Source: Methylococcus sp. EFPC2 (lineage in GTDB: Bacteria; Pseudomonadota; Gammaproteobacteria; Methylococcales; Methylococcaceae). Taken from it: 64,000 bases of DNA. The notes under the pieces were generated by a model. That model searched no databases. It was not told the DNA's origin and saw only the letters and a list, made by a program, of their open reading frames with translations. The translations under genes were made by a program, and so were the position numbers. Below are positions 7,965 through 15,551 of the stretch, piece after piece (position 1 is the stretch's first letter; each line of letters begins with the position of its first letter). Location of the stretch: positions 1,922,001 to 1,986,000 of the forward strand of contig NZ_CP070491.1 in assembly GCF_016925495.1 (NCBI RefSeq). Reading direction: 5' to 3'.

Positions 7965-8170
7965 TCGAAAGTATCGATTTCAATATCCGGATGATGCTTG
8001 AGACGAATGAATGTGTCCCGACGCTCAGCTTCGTCGACCCCGATGGTCGCCGCCAGCAGGTATGGCAGGGTGATCCCTGTGCCGATGTCCGAACCGCCTC
8101 GGAGGCGTTGTGCCTGGCGCTCCGCAAAATCACGAACGCTATTCGCGCCCAACGGGGCCCTGTGCATTGA
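7961..8170 (+). CDS. Very small hypothetical protein
   Basis: A protein of 69 residues starting 4 bases inside the previous gene, with a GGGGAGGA ribosome binding site. It reads as a compact beta-rich unit (PTLSFVDPDGRRQQVWQGD) followed by a helix. No family was recognised. Confidence 0.6.
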   Translation: MIESIDFNIRMMLETNECVPTLSFVDPDGRRQQVWQGDPCADVRTASEALCLALRKITNAIRAQRGPVH

Positions 8171-8196
8171 GTGCGGGCGCCAGCGGCAAAAATCCG

Positions 8197-8214
8197 GCCG
8201 GGCGGTTTCCCGGC
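8197..8214 (+). repeat. Short hairpin with CGGTTT loop, copy 1
   Basis: The stem GCCGGG/CCCGGC encloses the loop CGGTTT. A second hairpin with the same loop but a shuffled GC stem occurs at 8696-8711. Both stand just upstream of a gene start and have no T-run, so they are more likely RNA-processing or translation elements than terminators. Confidence 0.5.
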
Positions 8215-8235
8215 GATGCCCAGCGGAGATCCACG

Positions 8236-8682
8236 ATGAGACGATATCTTCAACATGCCGACAACCTCCGGCGCGCCGCAAAAATGCAAGCTGCGGCGGA
8301 TTCGATCTGCGCCCAACGGCTCGAGCGCTGCAAGGCCGCTGTCACCGCGCGCCGGCTTGAACGTGAGTCCCGCGCCCGAATCGAAGCGCGGGGCCCGACG
8401 CCCACCCATGTGCCGATGCCACCTGCGCCCACCCGCGCCCCCTCCGGAAACTTGCGGCGGCTATATCAGAGCGCGACATCCAAATACGAGCGCCGGCTGA
8501 TCATCGAGCTGCAGAAGCTAGAGATCAACAATTTACGCCGGGGTCGTGTTAGCCCCCCAACGCCCGTCAATTCTGCGCGCCCTACGGCTACCGGCAACCC
8601 ATACGCTGCAAGTTTCGCCCGCAAGCAGTCCCAATGGCGAGCCGCCGCGTATGCCGGATGGAAGAGCGAAGCGAACTCTTGA
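8236..8682 (+). CDS. Hypothetical basic protein
   Basis: A protein of 148 residues, rich in Arg and Ala. The N-terminal 55 residues form a charged helix (RLERCKAAVTARRLERESRARIEARG), then comes a Pro-rich linker (PTHVPMPPAPTRAPS), a second helix (YERRLIIELQKLEINNLRR) and a low-complexity tail. No family was recognised. The composition suggests a nucleic-acid-binding or structural accessory role. Confidence 0.55.
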   Translation: MRRYLQHADNLRRAAKMQAAADSICAQRLERCKAAVTARRLERESRARIEARGPTPTHVPMPPAPTRAPSGNLRRLYQSATSKYERRLIIELQKLEINNLRRGRVSPPTPVNSARPTATGNPYAASFARKQSQWRAAAYAGWKSEANS

Positions 8683-8695
8683 TTCATAGAACCGG

Positions 8696-8711
8696 CCCGG
8701 CGGTTTCCGGG
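8696..8711 (+). repeat. Short hairpin with CGGTTT loop, copy 2
   Basis: The stem CCCGG/CCGGG encloses the loop CGGTTT, matching the loop of the hairpin at 8197-8214. It lies 25 bases upstream of the coiled-coil gene. Conservation of the loop with rearranged stem bases suggests selection on an RNA structure. Confidence 0.5.
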
Positions 8712-8735
8712 ACCCTAAACCTTGGAGATATACCG

Positions 8736-9317
8736 ATGAATCTTCGTTTACCCCAAAAAACCGAAATCCTATTGCAGAAATTCTTGAGCAGCCCTACCGC
8801 CCAACAGGTGCAGTCGGAGCTCGACGCCGACCGGATACGACAACGCAAAACGCTAAGTCGGGAGCTTGGCGTGTTGGGCATTCAAACCGAAAAAGCCGTC
8901 AAGGATGCCGAGGCCCGCCTTCCGGCTGCCGGCGAGAAGGTAGCCGCAGCGCGGGCCAAGCTGAATGAAGCCGCCAACGAATACTATGCCGTCGAGGCGG
9001 AAATCACCGCTGCCCGCTTGGAATACGACAGGCGCCGGGATCAGATCGAGGCCGAGCTAAAAAGAACGGCATCGGAGCAAATTGCCGTCTTTGCCGAACG
9101 CATGGACGGCGAGCGCAGGGGGCTTGAGCAGAACTATTCCAGAGCCACAGCCCGGCGCGCGCTGGCTCTGGGCAATCTTGTGCACCAAGAGCTCCCTCGT
9201 GTGGCTTTGTTGCCGCTCGACGAGGCGGCACTCGAAGCAAAGCTGCAAGCGCTATATGCCGCGCTGCCGCCAGGCAAAGACGAGGCCCTTGAAGCAGACC
9301 TAGCAGCGGTCAACTAA
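8736..9317 (+). CDS. Coiled-coil hypothetical protein
   Basis: A protein of 193 residues, helical over most of its length. Residues 45-130 form a long heptad-patterned coiled coil (AVKDAEARLPAAGEKVAAARAK and EYDRRRDQIEAELKRTASEQ). A GGAG site precedes the ATG at 8736. It immediately precedes the terminator and the tape-measure gene. A scaffold or tail-assembly function would fit that position, but no family was recognised. Confidence 0.6.
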   Translation: MNLRLPQKTEILLQKFLSSPTAQQVQSELDADRIRQRKTLSRELGVLGIQTEKAVKDAEARLPAAGEKVAAARAKLNEAANEYYAVEAEITAARLEYDRRRDQIEAELKRTASEQIAVFAERMDGERRGLEQNYSRATARRALALGNLVHQELPRVALLPLDEAALEAKLQALYAALPPGKDEALEADLAAVN

Positions 9318-9384
9318 GGGACAACCACAAGCCACGCTCCAATGCGGCGCATAGCGCGACCTATCAACCCGCCGCCCTGCCCCC

Positions 9385-9402
9385 AGGCCGGCGGGCCTTT
9401 TT
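9385..9402 (+). terminator. Rho-independent terminator
   Basis: The stem AGGCC/GGCCT with a four-base loop is followed by TTTT. It separates the run of small early genes from the tape-measure gene, which implies that the latter has its own promoter or depends on readthrough. Confidence 0.65.
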
Positions 9403-9426
9403 AACATCCCCTAAACGGTGATTCCG

Positions 9427-11544
9427 ATGGCATCCATTCTATCCTCCCTCTCCATCGACTTAAGCGCCAACATCGCCCGGCTGCAAGCCGACATGAACCG
9501 CGCCAACGCGACCACCGCGCAAGGATTTGCGCGCATGGAGTCTGTGGCCCGCTCCACCTCAAGCGCCATCAAGGGCCTGATCGGCGGCGCTTTTGCCGGC
9601 ATCACGTTGGGCAAGTCGTTCGAAATCCTCAAAGAGTTCGACACCCTCAACGCTAGCTTGAAAACGGTCACCGGCTCGCTGGACGCCGCAGGGCAGGCAT
9701 CCACGATGTTGCGGCAGTTTGCCACGGAAACGCCCTACGAGCTCAAGGACGTGACCGAGGCCTTCATCCGCCTCCGTTCGCTGGGCCTGGATGCGTCGGT
9801 AGAGTCGCTGCGCTCGTTCGGCAATACCGCCTCGGCCATGGGCAAGCCGTTGATGCAGTTTATCGAGGCGGTTGCGGATGCAAGCACGGGCGAGTTCGAG
9901 CGGCTGAAAGAATTCGGCGTCAAGGCCAAACAAAACGGCGATCAGGTCGCGCTGACCTTCCAGGGCCAGACCACGACTATCAAGAACAGCGCGCAGGAGA
10001 TTCAGCGGTATCTGCTGGACCTTGGCAATACAAAATTCGCCAGTGGCATGAAAGACCAGATGGAGACCCTGAGCGGCGCCTCCTCAAACCTCAGCGACTC
10101 ATTCAGTAATTTGGTCGATACCATAGGCAATCTAGGGGTAAGAGACGCGATAAAAGCCAGTTTTGGCGGCGCGGTCGAACTGCTCAACGAGTTGAACCGA
10201 GAAATCCACGCCTTCAACTCGGACGATTTGACCGCCAGGATCACCCGCTACGAAGATAGCTTTTATGCCCTGAACGAACAGTTGAAGGCATCCAAACAAG
10301 CGACCAAGAGTCTTGGCGACCAGCTCAAATATGCATTTACGGAAGGCGGCGGATTCGGCGTTTCCGATCAGGACGTCCAGCAACTGCAGGGCCGTGTCGA
10401 TACGGCGAAAGACATGCTGCACAAGCTCTATGCGGAACGCGCTGCATTGGAGAAAAACGCGCCCGACACAGGCGGCACACCCCAGACGCGACCAGCGCCA
10501 AGCGCTGCGCCGAATAAGAGTCAGCAAAACGACGCCTTACAACAATTCCGCGCCAACCTATCCGGCATGCAAGATGCGTATCGCCAGCAGCAGGAATTGT
10601 TACGCGCGTTTTACGACTACGACCAGGCTGCGGCCGGCGAGAATGCGCAAAAAAAGCTGGAAGCCGAACGGCGCTACCTGGAAGACTCCGCTGCACTGCA
10701 AGAGCGCAACATTCAGCAGAACATAGACGCCAAACAACAAGAGCTCGCCGCCATCAAGGACCGGGGCGATCAAGCCAAAATCATCGGCGAAATCACCGCG
10801 CTGGAATCGGAGCTGAGCAACCAGCGTGCTATTTCCGCCCTCAAGCTGCAAACGCTCTCCGAAGAAGAAACGCGGTCGGCGAAGCAGCGCCGTGATGAGA
10901 TCTACAGCGTATTCGAGGCCGTGAAGATGAAAGCCGACGAGGACCTCGTCAACGGCATCTCCGGCACCGACGATAAACTGAAGGGCGCCACCGATTCCGC
11001 CCGTGAATTCGGCCTGGTGCTCAGCTCGGCGGCCGGGCAGGCCATCACCAACTGGCAGGGATTCGGCAACCTGTTGCAATCGCTGGGCCAGGACATTTCA
11101 CAGCTCATCCTGAAAACCACCGTGCTCCAGCCGCTGGAAGATAGCCTGAGTAATATCAATTGGGGATCCATTGGCAGCAGCCTGCTCAGCTCATTCTTCT
11201 TCGCAGACGGAGGCATCATGACCTCACGCGGCCCCCTGCCGCTGCATGCCTATGCCTCCGGCGGTATCGCCAATTCCGCGCAGCTCGCCGTGTTCGGCGA
11301 AGGGAGACAGCCCGAGGCCTTCGTGCCGCTGCCGGATGGCCGCTCTATCCCTGTGACCGTTAGCGGCACGGGGTCTGAGTCTGCGGTGCCAAATATCACC
11401 CAAATATTCAATATTCAGGGTGGGGGCGATGCCGGTTTAGAAAGGCGCTTGGCGCAGGCAGCGGAGGATGGCGCCAAACGTGGCTATGCCATGGTGCAGT
11501 CAGACTTCCAACGGAACGGACCAATCCGTCGCACTCTGCGTTGA
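9427..11544 (+). CDS. Phage tail tape measure protein
   Basis: A protein of 705 residues from the ATG at 9427; a GTG at 9418 would add three. Residues 60-220 match the tape-measure N-terminal domain, with the characteristic ATETPYELKDVTEAFIRL, LQSF-like LRSFGNTASAMGKP, and FGVKAKQNGDQVALTFQG blocks. The middle is a long helical coiled coil (residues 350-500) and the C-terminus has Gly-rich ASGGIANSAQLAVFGEGRQPEAFVPLPDG, typical of lambda-like tail length rulers. Such proteins set tail length and pass into the host with DNA. No tail tube, chaperone or tip gene flanks it, which is highly unusual for this family. Confidence 0.92.
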   Translation: MASILSSLSIDLSANIARLQADMNRANATTAQGFARMESVARSTSSAIKGLIGGAFAGITLGKSFEILKEFDTLNASLKTVTGSLDAAGQASTMLRQFATETPYELKDVTEAFIRLRSLGLDASVESLRSFGNTASAMGKPLMQFIEAVADASTGEFERLKEFGVKAKQNGDQVALTFQGQTTTIKNSAQEIQRYLLDLGNTKFASGMKDQMETLSGASSNLSDSFSNLVDTIGNLGVRDAIKASFGGAVELLNELNREIHAFNSDDLTARITRYEDSFYALNEQLKASKQATKSLGDQLKYAFTEGGGFGVSDQDVQQLQGRVDTAKDMLHKLYAERAALEKNAPDTGGTPQTRPAPSAAPNKSQQNDALQQFRANLSGMQDAYRQQQELLRAFYDYDQAAAGENAQKKLEAERRYLEDSAALQERNIQQNIDAKQQELAAIKDRGDQAKIIGEITALESELSNQRAISALKLQTLSEEETRSAKQRRDEIYSVFEAVKMKADEDLVNGISGTDDKLKGATDSAREFGLVLSSAAGQAITNWQGFGNLLQSLGQDISQLILKTTVLQPLEDSLSNINWGSIGSSLLSSFFFADGGIMTSRGPLPLHAYASGGIANSAQLAVFGEGRQPEAFVPLPDGRSIPVTVSGTGSESAVPNITQIFNIQGGGDAGLERRLAQAAEDGAKRGYAMVQSDFQRNGPIRRTLR

Positions 11545-11606
11545 CCGGTAGAATGGATCGTCGTCTGCTCGGCAGTGTTCAGATATGGAGGGCGAATCAT
11601 ACGCAG

Positions 11607-11628
11607 AGCCGGGGGCGCTCCCGGCTTT
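11607..11628 (+). terminator. Terminator after tape measure gene
   Basis: The stem AGCCGGG/CCCGGCT with a six-base loop is followed by TT and then a C-rich stretch. It lies 63 bases after the stop of the tape-measure gene. The short T-run makes it a moderate terminator. Confidence 0.5.
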
Positions 11629-11814
11629 CCCTGCCGACCACGTGCTCGCCCTGTCTTCCGAGCATCGGTAGATACGAGGGTCAGGGCAAGGCATTAAACA
11701 CGGCAGTCCAAACGTCAGGCGGGCGTCTACTAGGCAGGCAGCGTCAAAGATGCGCCGCAGGCCTGGATACGGAAATCTGAATATGACCGTCTCACGTCGC
11801 CTTATCCAAGCGTA

Positions 11815-11842
11815 ACCGTCGTGACGGTATATTTGACGGTAT
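11815..11842. repeat. GACGGT repeats, candidate attachment or arm sites
   Basis: TGACGGTAT occurs at 11822-11830 and again at 11834-11842, and ACCGTC at 11815-11820 forms an inverted pair with the first copy. The 12-base period is close to one helical turn, as in integrase arm sites. Their position at the end of the element is suggestive only. Confidence 0.35.
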
Positions 11843-11949
11843 CCGTCTCCATTGAAAAACAAGATTCCGCTATATACGTGCCTCACAGCGAGCCGTTTGG
11901 TTGTGACCATCGCACCAATAGTTAGTATCAAGCCGTCGCAAGACGCCTC

Positions 11950-11985
11950 AAAACCCGCGAGCCGCAAGGCTAGGCGGGTTTTTTG
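11950..11985. terminator. Strong bidirectional terminator
   Basis: The stem AAAACCCGC/GCGGGTTTT (11950-11958, 11974-11982) encloses a second small hairpin AGCC-GCAA-GGCT with a GNRA tetraloop and is followed by more T residues. With A residues on the left and T residues on the right, it can end transcripts from both the element and the chromosomal genes opposite. Confidence 0.7.
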
Positions 11986-12055
11986 TTGTTGGCTGCCTTC
12001 CCCATGCATCCCCCACCGCCATGTAGGGTGGTTATGTACGATGGCTTCGGAGCGG

Positions 12056-13204
12056 TCACGCGTCGCCGGCAGGGTCGTCCGAAACCGCATCCGAGGGCGC
12101 GCCGGCTGGCAATGGCTCGGGAAATAAGGCGATATCGCTCGGACACACCCGAACGAGCAATGCCTCCCCTTTGTGAAACATGTGCATGCCGGCCAGGCGG
12201 GCGACGAGTTGAGGGTGGTCGCCCTCCCCCTGCGGGCGGAAATGCAGCAGGGTTTCGTGGCCCAGGTATTCCACCAGCACCGCTTGCGCCCGCAACACGC
12301 CGGCTCCGTCCTCTTCCACCAGGGTGAATGCCTCGGGCCGGATCCCAGCGGTGAACGGCTGGTCTCGCGAGCCGGTCAGGGATTCCCGGCTCAGGCCTCG
12401 CGGCTCGGCAAGCAAAACCTGATCGCCGAGTCGGATGCGTATCGGCCCGTCCTCGTCCGCCACCAGGCGGGTAGCAAACAAATTCATCGGCGGACTGCCG
12501 ATGAAACCGGCAACGAAGGCATTCGCCGGGCGTTCGTACAAGGTCTTGGGATCGGCGACCTGCTGCAGGCGGCCACCGTGCAATACGGCGATGCGGTCAC
12601 CGAGGGTCATCGCCTCCACCTGGTCGTGGGTGACGTAGATCATGGTGGCGCCGATACGCTTCTGCAATTCGCCGATTTCGGCGCGCACCTGCACCCGCAG
12701 CTTGGCGTCGAGGTTGGAGAGCGGCTCGTCCATCAAAAAAACCGCCGGCTCCCGCACCAGCGCCCGGCCCATGGCTACTCGCTGGCGTTGCCCGCCGGAC
12801 AATTGCTTGGGCAATCGACTCAGCAGCTCATCCAGCTCCAGCATCCGGGCCACTGCGTCCACCCGCCGGGCGATTTCAGCCTTGCCCAGCCCTCGCATCT
12901 TGAGCGGAAACTCCAGATTGCCGCGCACCGTCATGGTCGGATAGAGCGCGTAATCCTGAAACACCATGGCGATGTTGCGCTCCTGCGGGCTCAGCCGGTT
13001 GGCCTCGCGCCCGCCTATCGATATCCGTCCGGAACTAATGTCCTCCAACCCCGCGAGCATGCGCAGCAGGGTGGATTTACCGCAGCCGGACGGTCCGACG
13101 AATACCATCAGCTCGCCGTCCTCTATGGCCAGGTCCAGTCCGGCGATGGCGCGGTGGCCGTTGGGATAGGTCTTGGCGACCTGCTCGAAGACCACGGTGG
13201 CCAT
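12056..13204 (-). CDS. Sugar ABC transporter ATP-binding protein (MalK/UgpC family)
   Basis: A protein of 382 residues that powers import of a sugar or glycerol-phosphate-type substrate. It has Walker A (GPSGCGKST), Q-loop (VFQDYALYP), signature (LSGGQRQRVAMGRA), Walker B (FLMDEPLSNLDA) and H-loop (YVTHDQVEA), then a C-terminal TOBE/OB domain with GIRPEAF and the YLGHETLLHF segment typical of MalK and UgpC. The ATG at 13204 fits the family; upstream in-frame codons extend into the neighbouring gene. It lies two bases downstream of a secreted glucoamylase-like gene, so the pair is co-transcribed. No permease is adjacent; a candidate binding protein is at 58037-59341. Confidence 0.92.
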   Translation of the reverse strand: MATVVFEQVAKTYPNGHRAIAGLDLAIEDGELMVFVGPSGCGKSTLLRMLAGLEDISSGRISIGGREANRLSPQERNIAMVFQDYALYPTMTVRGNLEFPLKMRGLGKAEIARRVDAVARMLELDELLSRLPKQLSGGQRQRVAMGRALVREPAVFLMDEPLSNLDAKLRVQVRAEIGELQKRIGATMIYVTHDQVEAMTLGDRIAVLHGGRLQQVADPKTLYERPANAFVAGFIGSPPMNLFATRLVADEDGPIRIRLGDQVLLAEPRGLSRESLTGSRDQPFTAGIRPEAFTLVEEDGAGVLRAQAVLVEYLGHETLLHFRPQGEGDHPQLVARLAGMHMFHKGEALLVRVCPSDIALFPEPLPAGAPSDAVSDDPAGDA

Positions 13205-13206
13205 GC

Positions 13207-15255
13207 TTAATCCAGGAAGTTTTCGAAACCGATCAGCGGCAGCACGCGCTGGATGTAGGGATGCGCGGCAAAATGCTTCTGCACCGCATGGTCGGCCAGG
13301 TGATTGGCCAGGGCCACCAGTATCATGGCCTGATCGAGGCACAGGTAGTTGTAAGCCACTTCGCCGCTCAGAGGATTCACGGCGTCGTAGAACCCGAATT
13401 CGCCATAGACGGGATAACGCTCCAGTAACTGGCGCAGATTGGCGATCGCCGCTTCCGGCTCGGTCAACAAGGCCAACACCGCCGCGTGCGGCGTCACCAC
13501 GCCATCGCCGTAGCCCAGCGAACCCAGCAGGCGCACGCCGTATTCGCCGTAGCGCTCAGACCCTGGCGTGGAACTGGGAGACATGCCCCAGACCAGATAT
13601 TCCAGATCGTCCAGCGCGTAGTGACGGTGTATCTCGGTGTGTACCCGGTCGTTCCGGCCCAGGCTTTCCGGCGCGTAGCGGGCTTCGTCCAGCAGCAGCG
13701 CGGGCATCAGGGCCTCGAACAGGCTGCCGCCCCAGGACGGCACATAGCGGTAATCCCGCCATTCGTAATAACCGCCGGTCCAGCGGAATCCGTTCGCTTC
13801 CTTCTCCCGGCGATGGGAGGGCTCCCGCGACTGCCAGGTGAACTCGTTGGGGTAGGTACGCGCCATGGCGAACCAGTGCGCCTCGGGCGCCTCACCCTTA
13901 CCGATGGCGATCAGGCTGCCGAGGCGGGCCTCCGAATAGAGGGCCCCATAGTGATAACTGGCCCGCTGCCCCAGGTTTACGTAGTAACCGTGCGACATCA
14001 GATTCCAGTTGGCGTCGTAAAAGAAACGGTAATCGCCCTGGGCGATCAGGCGATCCAGGCTCTCGGCCAACTCCGGAAACGCCTGCCGCGCCGTCATCAA
14101 GCCGGCGGTCAGCCAGGTGGAATCGACGAAGGAAACGAAATTGCTGGTGCGCTCCAGCGTCGTGGTGTTGTAGTAGTTGTAGAAGAAACCCTGGTAGGTC
14201 TCCATGCGCTCCAGCGCATCCAGGGTGGTTTTAAGGCGCGAGAGGGCCTCTTCCCTGCCGATCAGGCGCAACTCGGTCGCCGCGATCACGCCTAGAAAAT
14301 GGAAACCGATATTGGTCGTGCTGGTATAGTCGCCGATGAAGGCCTGCTCGACGGCCACCGAGTCGGCGGTCAGATGTACCCGGTCCAGGGGCAGGCCGTG
14401 TTCGCGGTCGGTCAACGCATCCAGCCCCCGCCAGGTGTCGGCGGCCAGTCGCAACAGCAGTTCGCGTTCGTCTTGCGGCAGGGTCTTGGCGTCCACCCGG
14501 GCCTGCCCGGGCCAGCCGACGAGCCTATCCTTCAGTGCCGCCCGCGCCTCCAATCCGCCGTTATGAGCCAGATCCCAGGCGTCTTTCTTGCGCGCCACCA
14601 CCTGGTCGTTGGCCGAAGGGCCGGGGTTACCGGTTTTGATCAGCTCGATATCGTCGATCAGATAAGCCCCCTTGTTCACCCGGGTATCGCGACTCGCCAG
14701 GCCGATGTGCAGCTCGCTGAGGTGGTTCCATGTTCGGATGCCCAGCATCTGGTTGAGGGGTATGCTTACCCGCTGCCAGTCCGTGCCGATGTCGCTCACG
14801 CGCACGCGGGCGACCTCCTCCAAGCCGGCCGCTCCTTCACGCGGCCGGTGGAAACCGATTTCGAACTGACGGTTGAAGCCGGCCTCGCCGTCGCCCCGCA
14901 CAAGCAGGGTCAGATGGTCATAATCGGTGGCATCGAGATCATCCAGTTTCAACCGCGCTTCGACACCGTGCTCGGGTGGACTGCCCTTGGCCTCGGCGGG
15001 CATCTCGTAGCGCAAACGCAAGGCGCGCACCGGCTTCCCGTCCCGCTCCGTCTTGGCGAGGGCAAGCTGCATGGCCTTACCCGCGCGGCCGTCCGTCAAG
15101 CTGCGCCAGTCACGCCTCAGCTGGTCGGCGGTGATTTTCTCAAAATCGGCGATGACCGCCTGTTTGAGGGCCCCTGCCAGGGGTTCGGCGGCCAGGAAAG
15201 AAGGAAGACAGAGCAACAGGGCGAGGGTGTGGCGTCCGAACACGAAAGGTCTCAT
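13207..15255 (-). CDS. Secreted glucoamylase-like protein (GH144-type domain)
   Basis: A protein of 682 residues with a signal peptide (LALLLCLPSFLAAEP). Residues 30-210 form a beta-sandwich, carbohydrate-binding-like domain (VIADFEKI, YDHLTLLVRGDG, LIDDIELI). Residues about 260-660 match the glycoamylase-like (alpha/alpha)6 domain: NIGFHFLGVIAATELRLI, FYNYYNTTT, FVSFVDSTWLTAGLM, the PSWGGSLFEALMP block and YGEFGFYDAVNP. Family members degrade beta-1,2-glucans or related glucans in the periplasm. Its partner ABC ATPase immediately downstream supports a role in glucan or oligosaccharide turnover; the exact substrate is not shown by the sequence. Confidence 0.85.
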   Translation of the reverse strand: MRPFVFGRHTLALLLCLPSFLAAEPLAGALKQAVIADFEKITADQLRRDWRSLTDGRAGKAMQLALAKTERDGKPVRALRLRYEMPAEAKGSPPEHGVEARLKLDDLDATDYDHLTLLVRGDGEAGFNRQFEIGFHRPREGAAGLEEVARVRVSDIGTDWQRVSIPLNQMLGIRTWNHLSELHIGLASRDTRVNKGAYLIDDIELIKTGNPGPSANDQVVARKKDAWDLAHNGGLEARAALKDRLVGWPGQARVDAKTLPQDERELLLRLAADTWRGLDALTDREHGLPLDRVHLTADSVAVEQAFIGDYTSTTNIGFHFLGVIAATELRLIGREEALSRLKTTLDALERMETYQGFFYNYYNTTTLERTSNFVSFVDSTWLTAGLMTARQAFPELAESLDRLIAQGDYRFFYDANWNLMSHGYYVNLGQRASYHYGALYSEARLGSLIAIGKGEAPEAHWFAMARTYPNEFTWQSREPSHRREKEANGFRWTGGYYEWRDYRYVPSWGGSLFEALMPALLLDEARYAPESLGRNDRVHTEIHRHYALDDLEYLVWGMSPSSTPGSERYGEYGVRLLGSLGYGDGVVTPHAAVLALLTEPEAAIANLRQLLERYPVYGEFGFYDAVNPLSGEVAYNYLCLDQAMILVALANHLADHAVQKHFAAHPYIQRVLPLIGFENFLD

Positions 15256-15551
15256 GCGGGTTGGCGGAAGCGGCTATTCTACCCGGCCCAGGTCCGCAGG
15301 AGACAACGCGGCACACGCCGCTTAGGCCCGAGACAGACGACGGATGCTCCGCGGGCGAGCACCTCACCCCACTCCCCGATGGCCATCCGAATCGCAGGGC
15401 ACACGGAAGACACTCAAACCGGGCCGCCCGCAAGGAGTTCCTGCGAGCGGTTTAACCGATCCTACTCGGGAACGCGCCGACTCAATCGGAGGCTTAAAAC
15501 GATCCTGTTGTTGCGTCGACTGCCTCCCCCGCCGAAACGGGCCGCGCCCCG

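Larger units (their letters stand above)
11545..12055. other. Right end of the element: terminators and GACGGT repeats, no gene
   Basis: No convincing gene is present. The stretch contains a terminator just after the tape-measure gene, a cluster of ACCGTC/GACGGT motifs including a tandem TGACGGTAT, and a strong terminator near 11950. After this point the genes are ordinary chromosomal ones on the opposite strand, so the right boundary of the element probably lies here. I did not find a tRNA or a duplicate of this sequence at the left edge. Confidence 0.5.

Noticed and set aside
11950-11985. Hairpin near the element end considered as part of a tRNA or tmRNA
   Set aside because: There is no cloverleaf, no CCA end and no T-arm consensus. 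The A-run and T-run around the stem fit a terminator.
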